This document shows positions 9,246 to 17,911 of a DNA stretch of 64,000 nucleotides, piece by piece. The translations under genes and the position numbers were made by a program. Location of the stretch: positions 9,658 to 73,657 of the forward strand of contig CAZZCU010000012.1 of assembly GCA_964652825.1 (NCBI GenBank), given 5' to 3'. The DNA is from CAZZCU01 sp964652825. GTDB lineage: Bacteria > Bdellovibrionota_B > Oligoflexia > Oligoflexales > CAZZCU01. The notes under the pieces were generated by a model that was not told where the DNA came from, made no database searches, and saw only the letters and a list, made by a program, of their open reading frames with translations. Position 1 is the first letter of the stretch. Every line of letters begins with the position of its first letter.

Positions 9246-10397
9246 TTAAGTTGCGGCTTCGTCAAAAACGTTCTTGGCGATAATCATCCGTTGAATTTGC
9301 TGTGTGCCTTCATAGATTTGATAAATCTTGGCGTCACGATAAAGTTTTTCCACCGGATATTCCGTGTTGTAACCGTAACCACCGAAAACCTGCACTGCAT
9401 CCGAGACAATGCGTACCGCAATATCGCCGGCAAAGCATTTTGCCATTGAGGCGAATTTGGTATTGCGACGGCCAGCGTCGAGTTCGGCGGCGGACTTCCA
9501 TACCAGCAGACGCGCGGCTTCGATATCCTTCGCCATGTCGGCGATCATGAATGCGATCGCCTGATGCTCAGCAATAGCCTTACCAAAAGTCTTGCGCTGC
9601 AATGCATACTTGGTTGCGTGATCAAAAGCACATTGTGCCAGACCAACCGCGCCAGCGGCGACTGCGGGACGCGATAAATCAAAAGCCTTCATGGTGATCT
9701 TGAAGCCTTCGCCTTCTTTGCCGAGCAAAAATTTCTTGGGAACTTTGACGTCTTTGAAAATAATGGCGCGTGTATCCGAACATCGTTGGCCAACGTTAAT
9801 TTCTTTTTTGCCCGGTGTGATACCGGGTAAATCAGCGGGCAGCGCGAAGCTGACCATCGATTTGTGGCCGCCCTTGGTATCCATGGTCGCCAACACATAG
9901 TACCACTTGGCTTTGGAGCCGTTGGTGATCCACATCTTTTCGCCGTTAAGTACGTAATGGTCGCCATCAGCTTTGGCGGTGGTACGAATGGCGGCGACAT
10001 CGCTGCCTGCACCTGGCTCTGTCACACAATAGGCCGCCATGGTTGGTTGTTCTGACATTGGTTTGGCGAGCAGCTCCAATTGCTCTTTATTGCCGGCAAC
10101 CAGCAGCGGGCCGAGTGCCAGATCATTGGCTGCCATCGCCGTGCCGATGCCGGTACAGCCATATGAAATCTCTTCCGAGACAATCACCTGATCTAGGTGC
10201 GATAACCCCAAGCCGCCCAAAGACTCGGGCAGGCTGATGTTCATCAGGCCGTTTTCATGCGCGGCTTTGATAATATCCACCGGGTAATCCATGGATTGAT
10301 CGTACTTTGCCGCCACCGGTTGCATGATCTCGCGCGCGAATTTACGAGCCGTATCGCGAAAAGCCAGCTGTTGTTCGGAAAGCGCGAAGTCCACCAT
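9246..10397 (-). CDS. acyl-CoA dehydrogenase
   Basis: The 383-residue flavoprotein shows both family signatures: AYCVTEPGAGSDVAAIRT with GEKMWITNGS in the middle domain, and QVFGGYGYNTEYPVEKLYRD before the catalytic glutamate in IYEGTQQIQ. It introduces a trans double bond into an acyl-CoA and passes electrons to ETF. It most resembles short- or medium-chain enzymes. It is the last gene of the uracil-catabolism-like operon, 43 bases after upp. A link to three-carbon CoA esters from that pathway is a hypothesis, and the enzyme may equally be a general fatty-acid dehydrogenase. Confidence 0.9.
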   Translation of the reverse strand: MVDFALSEQQLAFRDTARKFAREIMQPVAAKYDQSMDYPVDIIKAAHENGLMNISLPESLGGLGLSHLDQVIVSEEISYGCTGIGTAMAANDLALGPLLVAGNKEQLELLAKPMSEQPTMAAYCVTEPGAGSDVAAIRTTAKADGDHYVLNGEKMWITNGSKAKWYYVLATMDTKGGHKSMVSFALPADLPGITPGKKEINVGQRCSDTRAIIFKDVKVPKKFLLGKEGEGFKITMKAFDLSRPAVAAGAVGLAQCAFDHATKYALQRKTFGKAIAEHQAIAFMIADMAKDIEAARLLVWKSAAELDAGRRNTKFASMAKCFAGDIAVRIVSDAVQVFGGYGYNTEYPVEKLYRDAKIYQIYEGTQQIQRMIIAKNVFDEAAT

Positions 10398-10440
10398 GAC
10401 AGTCTCCCGGATTTAAGATGAAAAGGAATATGCGGTGCGT

Positions 10441-11070
10441 TTATTTGGTCCCGTAGATACGATCTCCGGCGTCACCAAGGCCAGGAATAATGTAACCTTT
10501 TTCGTTCAACTTTTCATCCACTGACCCGGTATAAATCGGCACCTCAGGATGTTCATCGTGCAAAGCCTTCACGCCTTCCGGCGCCGCTACCAGGCAGACA
10601 TACTTCAGGCTGCGGGGTTTGGTCTCTTTAAGACGGTGCAATGCTGCAACCGCCGAATGACCGGTTGCCAGCATCGGATCGACAACGATGACGTCGCGAT
10701 CTTCCATATCATCAGGAACTTTAAAGTAATACTCGATCGCAACCAGAGTCTTGGGCTCGCGATAAATACCAATGTGACCAACGCGCGCCGACGGCATCAA
10801 TTGCAGCATACCGTCCAAGATACCGTTGCCCGCCCGCAGGATGGAGACAATGACGATTTTCTTGCCAGCAAGAATAGGGGCTTTGGTTTTTACCAGAGGT
10901 GTTTCGATTTCGGTCAGCGTCATCGGTAGATCGCGCGTGACTTCATACGCGAGCAGCATGCTGATTTCGCCAAGCAGTTTGCGGAACTTGGCGGTGCTGG
11001 TTTCCTTGCGTCTGAGAATCGTTAGTTTATGTTGGATCAACGGATGATCGATTACATGTACATTATTCAT
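10441..11070 (-). CDS. upp: uracil phosphoribosyltransferase
   Basis: A full-length 209-residue UPRT. It starts with the usual VIDHPLIQHKLTILRRKET, has the PRPP-binding loop VIVVDPMLATGHSA and ends with the uracil-binding GYIIPGLGDAGDRIYGTK. It converts uracil and PRPP to UMP. Here it is the fourth gene of an operon with URC4- and URC1-like proteins. In the yeast URC route UPRT is required for uracil breakdown rather than only for salvage. The start codon is the ATG at 11070, 33 bases after URC4. Confidence 0.96.
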   Translation of the reverse strand: MNNVHVIDHPLIQHKLTILRRKETSTAKFRKLLGEISMLLAYEVTRDLPMTLTEIETPLVKTKAPILAGKKIVIVSILRAGNGILDGMLQLMPSARVGHIGIYREPKTLVAIEYYFKVPDDMEDRDVIVVDPMLATGHSAVAALHRLKETKPRSLKYVCLVAAPEGVKALHDEHPEVPIYTGSVDEKLNEKGYIIPGLGDAGDRIYGTK

Positions 11071-11103
11071 GCAGCTACTCCTGCGGTTAAATTCATCATG
11101 GTT

Positions 11104-12339
11104 TTAAAAGACGGTTCCATCGCTAATGATTTGCAAAGGCGGACCACCTTCGGGTGGACGCAGTTGCGCGGCAATACGTCGACCCGCGCTCCAAGTACCG
11201 CCTTCGAGCATTTTTGCCAAAGGGAACGCGGCCGTATCGAGGTGAAGTTTGGTACGAACGATGGGCGCCAGATCATCAAGCAACGCCAGTGTTAGCGCGC
11301 GCCATTCAACAACCATTTCATCGGCTGGTTCGAGTTTGTTTTCGAGGCGGCTTGGGTCACGTGGTTTCAATACACCCAGGTCGATGAATAAGCCGCCGTT
11401 GCGATACTCTGCAAGGCCGGTGAGATCATCCAGATCGGTGATGGTCACGCCGAACCATTCCAACGGCTCCAGTAATGAATAAGTGAGCCATTGACTTAAT
11501 TTATGAAACGGCACGAGTTGATCGGTTTCATCATCTCGTCGGAGTTTGTTGTGTCGCCAGACATCGCCGAGATTTTCGTTGGCAATGCTGACCCGCCCCG
11601 GCCAGATCGGTGACAGCGTATCAAGCACGCACGCCAGAACATCACTGGCTTTAATCTGATTATGCTCGATTTTTTTCAGTAGAATATCGCCGAGATGTCC
11701 CAGGCGTTTTTGGCCGCTGATATGAAAGCGTTGATCATCGGCAACGACTTTGCCGAGATTGCGCATTAACGCGACTCGACCTTCGACACCGAGCAAAGGA
11801 TTGCGGGTCGTGACCTGAAACGCATCTTCGAGCGCCTGGACAGTAAGTTTTTGCAGACCGTCGCTGTTGGCTTGTTGCGGTTGTTGGCCGCGTCCGGCAA
11901 AACCGCCCGCCATAAACATATCCCAGCTGGCGATGGCCAGACCTTCGGAGCGCGTCAGGGTTTTACCCGAGGTTTCATCCTTATATTTCCATTTGTTGCC
12001 GGCGCCAGCGTCAAGCAAGACGCTGGTGATAACCAGTTCAATCTCGCGGCGTAGGCGTTCAAACGGCGGCAGATCATGATTTTGCTCGCGCCAGCGGCCG
12101 ACACGATCCACGTCGCCAGCGCCGAAATGCCGCCACCGGCTGTGATAAGGGATATGCGTAATGTACTGATAGTTGTCGCGAATGACCTCACATACAAAAT
12201 CGCCAAGAGCTTCCATACGAGTCAGATCGATAGAGAAATGTTCCAGCTCGTTACGAATACCCAACGCCAACAACTCGCGACTGCGTTCACGAATAGTGCG
12301 GGGATCACGCATGATGGTTAAGGCGGTGCTCACGGACAT
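11104..12339 (-). CDS. URC4/urg3 family protein (DUF1688), uracil catabolism
   Basis: The 411-residue protein matches the DUF1688 family as I remember it. It opens with a helical domain (ELLALGIRNELEHFSIDL), then WRHFGAGDVDRV, RSEGLAIASWDMFMAGGF, DTLSPIWPGR and KLSQWLTYSLLEPLEWFG, and ends PPEGGPPLQIISDGTVF. The yeast member URC4 is essential for the third pyrimidine-degradation route through ribosylurea, but its chemistry is not established. It is encoded three bases after the URC1-like gene and 33 before upp, so the three known URC partners are side by side. The product is probably cytoplasmic; no signal peptide is seen. Confidence 0.88.
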   Translation of the reverse strand: MSVSTALTIMRDPRTIRERSRELLALGIRNELEHFSIDLTRMEALGDFVCEVIRDNYQYITHIPYHSRWRHFGAGDVDRVGRWREQNHDLPPFERLRREIELVITSVLLDAGAGNKWKYKDETSGKTLTRSEGLAIASWDMFMAGGFAGRGQQPQQANSDGLQKLTVQALEDAFQVTTRNPLLGVEGRVALMRNLGKVVADDQRFHISGQKRLGHLGDILLKKIEHNQIKASDVLACVLDTLSPIWPGRVSIANENLGDVWRHNKLRRDDETDQLVPFHKLSQWLTYSLLEPLEWFGVTITDLDDLTGLAEYRNGGLFIDLGVLKPRDPSRLENKLEPADEMVVEWRALTLALLDDLAPIVRTKLHLDTAAFPLAKMLEGGTWSAGRRIAAQLRPPEGGPPLQIISDGTVF

Positions 12340-12342
12340 ACT

Positions 12343-13605
12343 TTACTCATTCAGCCCACGGCCTTTGGTTTTGGCCAGCTCTTGTTTGTCCGGCACCGGT
12401 CCCGGTGTGTAATAACCGGCGGCTTTTTTGGCATCCATTTCCACTTTTGCATCGGCGGGGATTAGTTCCGGCGGAATTTCGACGCGTTCAACGATTTTGA
12501 TGCCGGCTTTGACCAACGAATCATGCTTCATATTGCTCATGGATACAAAACGATCGATCTTGGAGATGCCAAGCCAATGCAAGGCATCCGGCATCAATTC
12601 CTGAAAACGCATATCCTGTACGCCGGCGACACATTCGGTTCGTGCGAAGTAAGCATCGGCGCGATCGCCGCCTTCCTGGCGTTTGCGGGCATTGTAAACC
12701 AGGAATTTGGTGACTTCGCCCAAGGCGCGGCCTTCTTTGCGATTGTACACAATGACACCGGCGCCGCCTTCCTGTGCTGTTTGAATACAGACTTCGATGC
12801 CGTGCGCCAGATACGGCCGACACGTACAAATATCGGAGCCAAAAACATCGGAACCGTTACACTCATCGTGAACACGAACCGCGAGTTTCTTCGCGGGATC
12901 GGGAATCGAGGTCGCATCACCAAAGAAATACGCCGTCGCGCCGCCGATGGGCGGCAAAAAGACTTCCAGATCAGGTCTGGTGACCAGCTCGGGATACATA
13001 CCACCGGTATTTTCAAATAAACTGCGGCGCAGCTCGGCTTCGGAAATCCCAAAGCGTTTGGCGACGCCGGGCAAATACCAAACCGGTTCGAGCGCAGCCT
13101 TGGTGACGACGCAATCACCGTTCGCGGTGAGGATGCGGCCATCAGCTTTGAGTCGTCCTATTTCGATAGCGTCGCGCAATTCCGGCATATTGATATGGGC
13201 TTTGGTGACGGCGATCGTCGGACGAATATCGTAACCGCTCTTTAGTTCGTCGGCGAAAGCTTCGCTTACTACCGCGCCCCAGGGATCGAGCGACACAATC
13301 TTCTCCGGGTCCAGCCATTGCGGGTACGGTCCCAGCGGCTCGGCCGGAGCGGTGTTGGTAAGATCGGGACGATGATCTGATTTCAACGAGCCGGCGGCTA
13401 CCGCGAGCGCGCGATAAACCATGTACGAGCCCGAGTGTGTACCAATAACATTGCGATGTTTGGCATTGGTAACGGTCGCAATCACCGGCCCGCGTTCCTT
13501 GGCAGTCTTCGCTCCCCATTTGATGGGAATAGGTTGTTCTCCGTGTTTGCCCGGATGCGAAGTCAAAGTAATATGCTTGGTTTTTTTCGTTTCACTCATA
13601 ACCAT
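12343..13605 (-). CDS. GTP cyclohydrolase II-like protein of the URC1 type
   Basis: This 420-residue protein is about twice the length of RibA. The C-terminal half holds the GTP cyclohydrolase II domain with the zinc site C-x10-C-x-C in DECNGSDVFGSDICTC near residue 250, and the catalytic stretch VIVYNRKEGRALG. The long N-terminal half (GTHSGSYMVYRALAVAAG, AHINMPELRDAIEIGRL) is the extension found in URC1 proteins of yeast and bacteria. It is not the DHBP synthase domain of RibBA. URC1 is thought to act on an early uracil-derived nucleotide rather than in riboflavin synthesis. An ATG six bases downstream (13599) is an equally good start. Confidence 0.85.
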   Translation of the reverse strand: MVMSETKKTKHITLTSHPGKHGEQPIPIKWGAKTAKERGPVIATVTNAKHRNVIGTHSGSYMVYRALAVAAGSLKSDHRPDLTNTAPAEPLGPYPQWLDPEKIVSLDPWGAVVSEAFADELKSGYDIRPTIAVTKAHINMPELRDAIEIGRLKADGRILTANGDCVVTKAALEPVWYLPGVAKRFGISEAELRRSLFENTGGMYPELVTRPDLEVFLPPIGGATAYFFGDATSIPDPAKKLAVRVHDECNGSDVFGSDICTCRPYLAHGIEVCIQTAQEGGAGVIVYNRKEGRALGEVTKFLVYNARKRQEGGDRADAYFARTECVAGVQDMRFQELMPDALHWLGISKIDRFVSMSNMKHDSLVKAGIKIVERVEIPPELIPADAKVEMDAKKAAGYYTPGPVPDKQELAKTKGRGLNE

Positions 13606-13625
13606 TGCTCTCTTTTGCTAAGCTT

Positions 13626-15098
13626 TTAGCTCATCCACGTGGCATCACGTTGAATGGACCATTTGCTGGTAATTTTTTTGCGATGCGTCCAGAGTTCGAC
13701 GGCGCTGACGCCGGTGATATCGCCGTGACCGTATTTGGAGGTTTTGGTGCCGCCAAAAGAAAACGGTTCGCGCGGTACTGGCACGCCGATGTTGATGCCG
13801 ATCATGCCGGCACTGGCGTTGTCGGACACGTAGCGTGCCGATGCACCTGATGTCGTAAAGATCGACGTGGCGTTGCCGTATTGATTGCCGTGTTCCAGGC
13901 ATATCGCTTGCGGTAAGGTTTCGGTACGTACAATTGTGATGAGCGGGCCGAAGATCTCGGCGCGTGCGCAATCCATATCGATTGTCGCCTGATCGATAAT
14001 GGTCGGGCCGATCCAGTTGCCACCTTCGTAGCCTTTTGGTGCGGCAAACTTGCGGCCATCCACCAGGATTTTTGCTCCGGCTTTCTCGGCGGCAGCAATA
14101 GCGCTGTGAATGCGTGTTAAAGCCGGCTTATCGATAATCGCACCCATCATCGCGCCGAGTTGCAGATCGCCCGCGGCCTTAGCGATGCTATCGATAATGT
14201 GATCCACCTTGCCGACCGCGAGCATCAGGCTGGCGGCCATGCAGCGTTGTCCCGCACAACCTGTGAAAGAATCCAACACACCTTTGGTGGTGATTTCAGG
14301 ATCAGCATCCGGGACGACGATAAGATTATTTTTGGCGCCGCCGAGCGCGAGTACACGCTTACCAGTATTACTGCCGGCGCGATACACGGCCAGCGCTGCT
14401 TCCGACGAGCCGACAAAACCCACGGCCTGGATGTCGCGATGTTGCAACAAATATTCAACTGTCGTGCGATCGCCGTTCACGAGTGAAAACACCCCGGCAG
14501 GCAAACCTGCCTTGGCGAATAACTCGGCGACGAGTTGACTGGTCAGGGGAACTTTTTCCGAGGGTTTCAAAACAAAGCAATTTCCGAGTGCGATGGCGAT
14601 CGGATACATCCACATTGGTACCATCGCCGGGAAATTAAATGGTGCGATGCCGGCGACAACGCCAAGCGGCTCGCGACGGAATTCACACTGTACGCCGCGG
14701 CTGACTTCGAGAGCGCCGCCCACATCGAGATTTTGCAGACTGCAGGCGAACTCAGTTACTTCGATGCCTTTAAGAACTTCGGCCCGGGCTTCGCCGACGG
14801 TTTTGCCGCACTCAGCCGCGGCCGTGTGTGCGAGTGTATCGAGGTCTTGCAGCAGCAGCTCGCGCCAGCGCAATAAAACCTGCGTGCGTTCTTTAACCGG
14901 TGTGGCGCGCCAACCAAAAAACGCGGCTTTGGCTTTGCTGATCGCAGCCTCGATATCCGCGGTTGTGGAAATCGGGACAGTACCGATCGACGCGCCGGTG
15001 TAAGGACTGATAACGTCGAGCGTCTTGCCTTCGCTTTTATGCCAGGCTCCGCCAATGTAATTTTGGCAACTCACGGGTTTTGGCAGGCGTACTAACAA
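13626..15098 (-). CDS. mmsA: CoA-acylating methylmalonate/malonate-semialdehyde dehydrogenase
   Basis: The protein is an aldehyde dehydrogenase of the MmsA subgroup. It opens with NYIGGAWHKS, has the NAD-site PFNFPAMVPMWMYPIA, the FVGSSEAALAVYRAG region and the catalytic cysteine in FTGCAGQRCMA. MmsA enzymes turn malonate or methylmalonate semialdehyde into acetyl- or propionyl-CoA. It is the first gene of the operon containing URC1, URC4 and upp. Malonate semialdehyde is the expected relative of 3-hydroxypropionate, the carbon product of the URC route, so the context fits. The start is a TTG at 15098, with a stop five codons upstream and no strong ribosome-binding site. Confidence 0.9.
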   Translation of the reverse strand: MLVRLPKPVSCQNYIGGAWHKSEGKTLDVISPYTGASIGTVPISTTADIEAAISKAKAAFFGWRATPVKERTQVLLRWRELLLQDLDTLAHTAAAECGKTVGEARAEVLKGIEVTEFACSLQNLDVGGALEVSRGVQCEFRREPLGVVAGIAPFNFPAMVPMWMYPIAIALGNCFVLKPSEKVPLTSQLVAELFAKAGLPAGVFSLVNGDRTTVEYLLQHRDIQAVGFVGSSEAALAVYRAGSNTGKRVLALGGAKNNLIVVPDADPEITTKGVLDSFTGCAGQRCMAASLMLAVGKVDHIIDSIAKAAGDLQLGAMMGAIIDKPALTRIHSAIAAAEKAGAKILVDGRKFAAPKGYEGGNWIGPTIIDQATIDMDCARAEIFGPLITIVRTETLPQAICLEHGNQYGNATSIFTTSGASARYVSDNASAGMIGINIGVPVPREPFSFGGTKTSKYGHGDITGVSAVELWTHRKKITSKWSIQRDATWMS

Positions 15099-15213
15099 AG
15101 TCAGCGCTTTCTAAGTAAATGTTTATTTTGGGAGAACCCAAAGAATTTATTGTTGTAGAAAAAGCCTGATTAGGGCAAGAGAAAACCATTGTCAAATACC
15201 GAGGTTATAAGCT

Positions 15214-15831
15214 TTGCGACCGTTTTTTGTAGCCATTGCTGGTGGGTCAGGGTCTGGAAAGACTACAGTCGTAAGGCTTTTAGAGGAGCGGCTTCCCGCG
15301 GATGCCGTTCTGGTGTTGTCGCAGGATCATTATTATATTGATCGCTCCCATCTTAGCCTGGCCGAGCGGCATCAATGTAATTTTGATCATCCGGATTCGT
15401 TCGATTATGGTTTATTGGTCAATCATTTCAAAGAGTTATGTGAAGGACGCTCCATCGAACGACCGACTTATGACTTTGCCACGCACACGCGAGCCAAAAC
15501 CACCGTGCGATTGGCGCCACGTCCGATTATCTTACTGGATGGAATTTTATCCCTGCATCACGAGCAATTGCGTGCCTGTCTGCAACTGGGGATTTTCGTC
15601 GACGTACCGCAGGATATGCGGTTTATCCGTCGCCTAAAACGCGACATTCAGGAACGCGGTCGTGATCTGGACGGCGTGATCAACCAATACCTTGCCACCG
15701 TGCGACCGATGTATGAGCAGTTTGTTGCGCCGACGCGCTTGCATGCGGATTTAGTGATTCCATGGGTGCATCGACGCCCCGAAGTGATCGATGCGCTCGC
15801 CAGCGTATTGCGGGAGAAGCTGCCGGCGTAG
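15214..15831 (+). CDS. udk: uridine kinase
   Basis: A 205-residue P-loop kinase with GGSGSGKTTV at the N-terminus, SQDHYYID, NFDHPDSFDY and the lid segment RRLKRDIQERGRD, all uridine/cytidine kinase features. It phosphorylates uridine or cytidine. It starts with TTG at 15214, with GAGG about ten bases upstream, and the protein begins directly with the P-loop strand as usual. It is divergent from the uracil-catabolism-like operon across a 115-base gap that should hold both promoters. This suggests a joint pyrimidine locus, though co-regulation is not shown. Confidence 0.92.
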   Translation: MRPFFVAIAGGSGSGKTTVVRLLEERLPADAVLVLSQDHYYIDRSHLSLAERHQCNFDHPDSFDYGLLVNHFKELCEGRSIERPTYDFATHTRAKTTVRLAPRPIILLDGILSLHHEQLRACLQLGIFVDVPQDMRFIRRLKRDIQERGRDLDGVINQYLATVRPMYEQFVAPTRLHADLVIPWVHRRPEVIDALASVLREKLPA

Positions 15832-15870
15832 TCGACTGGAACCGCTCTTTGCCTTATATCCAAGGTATGT

Positions 15871-15905
15871 TATCCACTAAGACGTGTTAACGTAACGCGG
15901 ATAAG
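15871..15905. promoter_or_regulatory. inverted repeat upstream of the glutaredoxin gene
   Basis: TTATCC and GGATAA form an inverted repeat spaced by about two dozen bases that contain the smaller palindrome ACGTGTTAACGT. It lies after the udk stop and before the glutaredoxin gene. It could be a weak terminator for udk or a binding site; no T-run follows. Confidence 0.25.
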
Positions 15906-15931
15906 CACCAATGAAGAAAGGCTGACAAACC

Positions 15932-16255
15932 ATGGGTGAAGTGGAAGCACTGGCGCAAATCAAACAAGATGTCGAGACACATCCAGTATTGCTGTACATG
16001 AAAGGCACGCCGGAACAACCGATGTGTGGTTTCTCGGCACAGGTGGTGGCGGTACTGAAAGGTTATGGCGTGCCGTTTCATACGGTGGATGTATTGGCAG
16101 ACTGGGATATTCGTGAAGGTATCAAGCGCTTTGCCAACTGGCCGACAATTCCGCAATTATACGTAAAAGGTGATTTTGTCGGCGGCTGCGATATTACGAT
16201 GGAAATGCATCGTAAAGGTCAGCTGGCGGATGTTTTGAAAAAAGCGGTTTCATGA
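15932..16255 (+). CDS. grxD: monothiol glutaredoxin, Grx4 family
   Basis: A 107-residue CGFS-type glutaredoxin: VLLYMKGTPEQPMCGFSAQV carries the active-site cysteine, followed by the cis-proline segment WPTIPQLYVKGDFVGGCDI. Such proteins carry and deliver [2Fe-2S] clusters in the cytoplasm with glutathione. The start has AAAGG about ten bases upstream. Its stop codon overlaps the ATG of the next gene in an ATGA arrangement, so it is cotranslated with a sulfur-metabolism enzyme. Confidence 0.95.
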   Translation: MGEVEALAQIKQDVETHPVLLYMKGTPEQPMCGFSAQVVAVLKGYGVPFHTVDVLADWDIREGIKRFANWPTIPQLYVKGDFVGGCDITMEMHRKGQLADVLKKAVS

Positions 16256-17430
16256 TGTCTGATAACAAGTCGTCATCGCCGTCCTCCGTCTCGTCGCATT
16301 TCGACACGATCGCCGTGCATGCCGGTAGTCATCCCGACCCGCGCACTGGCGCGATCATGACGCCGATTTTTCAGACCTCGACATATGTGCAAAGCGCGCC
16401 CGGCGAACACCAGGGTTGGGATTATTCGCGTGCTGGCAATCCAACGCGCGATGCGCTCGAAGAAGCGTTTGCGGCACTAGAAGACGCCAAATACGGGCTG
16501 GCGTTTGCGTCCGGCTTAGCGGCCGAACAGGCGATCATTCATAATCTGGAGCCGGGTGATCAAGTCATCGTTTGTGATGATGTGTATGGCGGCACTGGAC
16601 GATTGTTCCGGCGGTTGTATGCCAAATTCAATCTCGATTTTCAGTTTGTGAATATGACTGATCTCGATGGTCTTGCCGCTATCGCCTCGAAGAAGACGAA
16701 GTTGTTCTGGGTTGAAACTCCGACTAACCCGACCATGAAGGTCATCGATATCGCTGGTGTCGCGGCGATTGCAAAAAAAATCGGTGCGATAACAGTCGTG
16801 GATAATACTTTTGCCTCGCCGATCTTTCAGTCGCCGCTGAAGCTCGGTGCCGATATCGTCTTGCACAGCACGACCAAATACATCGGCGGTCACTCCGATA
16901 TTATCGGTGGCGCAATCATGACCTCGAACAAAGACTGGTTCGAGAAAATTAAATTTGTGCAATTTGCCGCCGGTGCCGTGCCGAGTCCACTGGAAGCATT
17001 TATGTTGCTGCGCAGCATCAAGACGCTGGCGGTTCGTATGCAACGCCACGCCAGCAATGCGTTAGCCGTCGCCGAATTTCTCGCACAGCATCCAAAAATT
17101 CAGGCTGTTTACTACCCAGGTTTGACGACGCACCCGCAATACCAGTTGGCGCAACGCCAGATGCGTGGTTTCTCCGGCATGGTGAGTTTTGATATGCGCG
17201 GTGAGTACAAGGATGTCGTGAGTTTTGTGCAGAAGCTGAAGATTTTTTCTTTAGCGGAAAGTCTGGGCGCGGTGGAATCGTTGGTCAATCATCCCGAGAA
17301 AATGACGCATGCTTCGGTACCGGAAGAGTTGCGCAAGCAGCTCGGTATCGGGCCGATGATGTTGCGTTTATCTGTTGGCATCGAAGCTGTCGATGATCTG
17401 ATAGCTGATTTGAAGCAGGCATTAGGTTGA
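16252..17430 (+). CDS. PLP-dependent transsulfuration enzyme (cystathionine gamma-synthase/lyase family)
   Basis: The 392-residue protein has the Cys/Met metabolism PLP fold: TAVHAG-like IAVHAGSHPDPRTGAI, YSRAGNPTRDALE, ASGLAAEQAI, the cofactor-binding DNTFASP, and the Schiff-base lysine in LHSTTKYIGGHSD. It closes with SLGAVESLVNHPEKMTHA and LRLSVGIEAVDDLI. It acts on cystathionine or homoserine esters. Synthase and lyase cannot be separated by eye. The first ATG overlaps the grxD stop, and a second ATG one codon later is an equivalent start. Confidence 0.9.
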   Translation: MMSDNKSSSPSSVSSHFDTIAVHAGSHPDPRTGAIMTPIFQTSTYVQSAPGEHQGWDYSRAGNPTRDALEEAFAALEDAKYGLAFASGLAAEQAIIHNLEPGDQVIVCDDVYGGTGRLFRRLYAKFNLDFQFVNMTDLDGLAAIASKKTKLFWVETPTNPTMKVIDIAGVAAIAKKIGAITVVDNTFASPIFQSPLKLGADIVLHSTTKYIGGHSDIIGGAIMTSNKDWFEKIKFVQFAAGAVPSPLEAFMLLRSIKTLAVRMQRHASNALAVAEFLAQHPKIQAVYYPGLTTHPQYQLAQRQMRGFSGMVSFDMRGEYKDVVSFVQKLKIFSLAESLGAVESLVNHPEKMTHASVPEELRKQLGIGPMMLRLSVGIEAVDDLIADLKQALG

Positions 17431-17909
17431 ATACGTTCGTGGTTATCTGGCAGACGATCGGGGAGGAGTTTTCGGATATTCCCGATGCGGCGCAGTTTAC
17501 CCGTATTTCGGTGCGGCTGTTGACCGCGGCTATGCTCGGCGGCGTGCTTGGTTACGAACGCGAACACAAAGGCAAAGCCGCGGGTTTGCGAACGCATATG
17601 CTGGTGGCGCTGGGATCGGCGCTGTTTGTGATTATTCCACTTCTAGCTGGCATGCAGATCGCTGATTTGTCGCGGGTGTTGCAGGGTTTGGTTGCCGGGA
17701 TCGGTTTTTTGGGTGCCGGCGCAATCATTAAGGGTGATGCTGCGCATGACGCGAAAGGACTGACTTCGGCCGCTAGTGTGTGGCTGACTGCCGCGATCGG
17801 TGTGGCGGCTGGTATGGGGCGCGAATCCCTGGCCGTACTCAGTACATTGCTGGCGCTTTTGATTCTAGCTGTTATTCCCAAGGTTACGCATTGGACGGCG
17901 CGCAAGTAG
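17427..17909 (+). CDS. MgtC/SapB family inner-membrane protein
   Basis: The protein has four to five hydrophobic helices and the conserved MgtC motifs LGYEREHKGKAAGLRTHMLVALG, GIGFLGAGAI and GLTSAASVWLTAAIGVAAGMG. Family members modulate the F-type ATPase or affect survival in low magnesium, but short environmental versions like this one are mostly uncharacterised. It starts with TTG at 17427, overlapping the stop of the transsulfuration gene. It ends two bases before the convergent exonuclease III gene, leaving no room for a terminator. Confidence 0.88.
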   Translation: MNTFVVIWQTIGEEFSDIPDAAQFTRISVRLLTAAMLGGVLGYEREHKGKAAGLRTHMLVALGSALFVIIPLLAGMQIADLSRVLQGLVAGIGFLGAGAIIKGDAAHDAKGLTSAASVWLTAAIGVAAGMGRESLAVLSTLLALLILAVIPKVTHWTARK

Positions 17910-17911
17910 CC

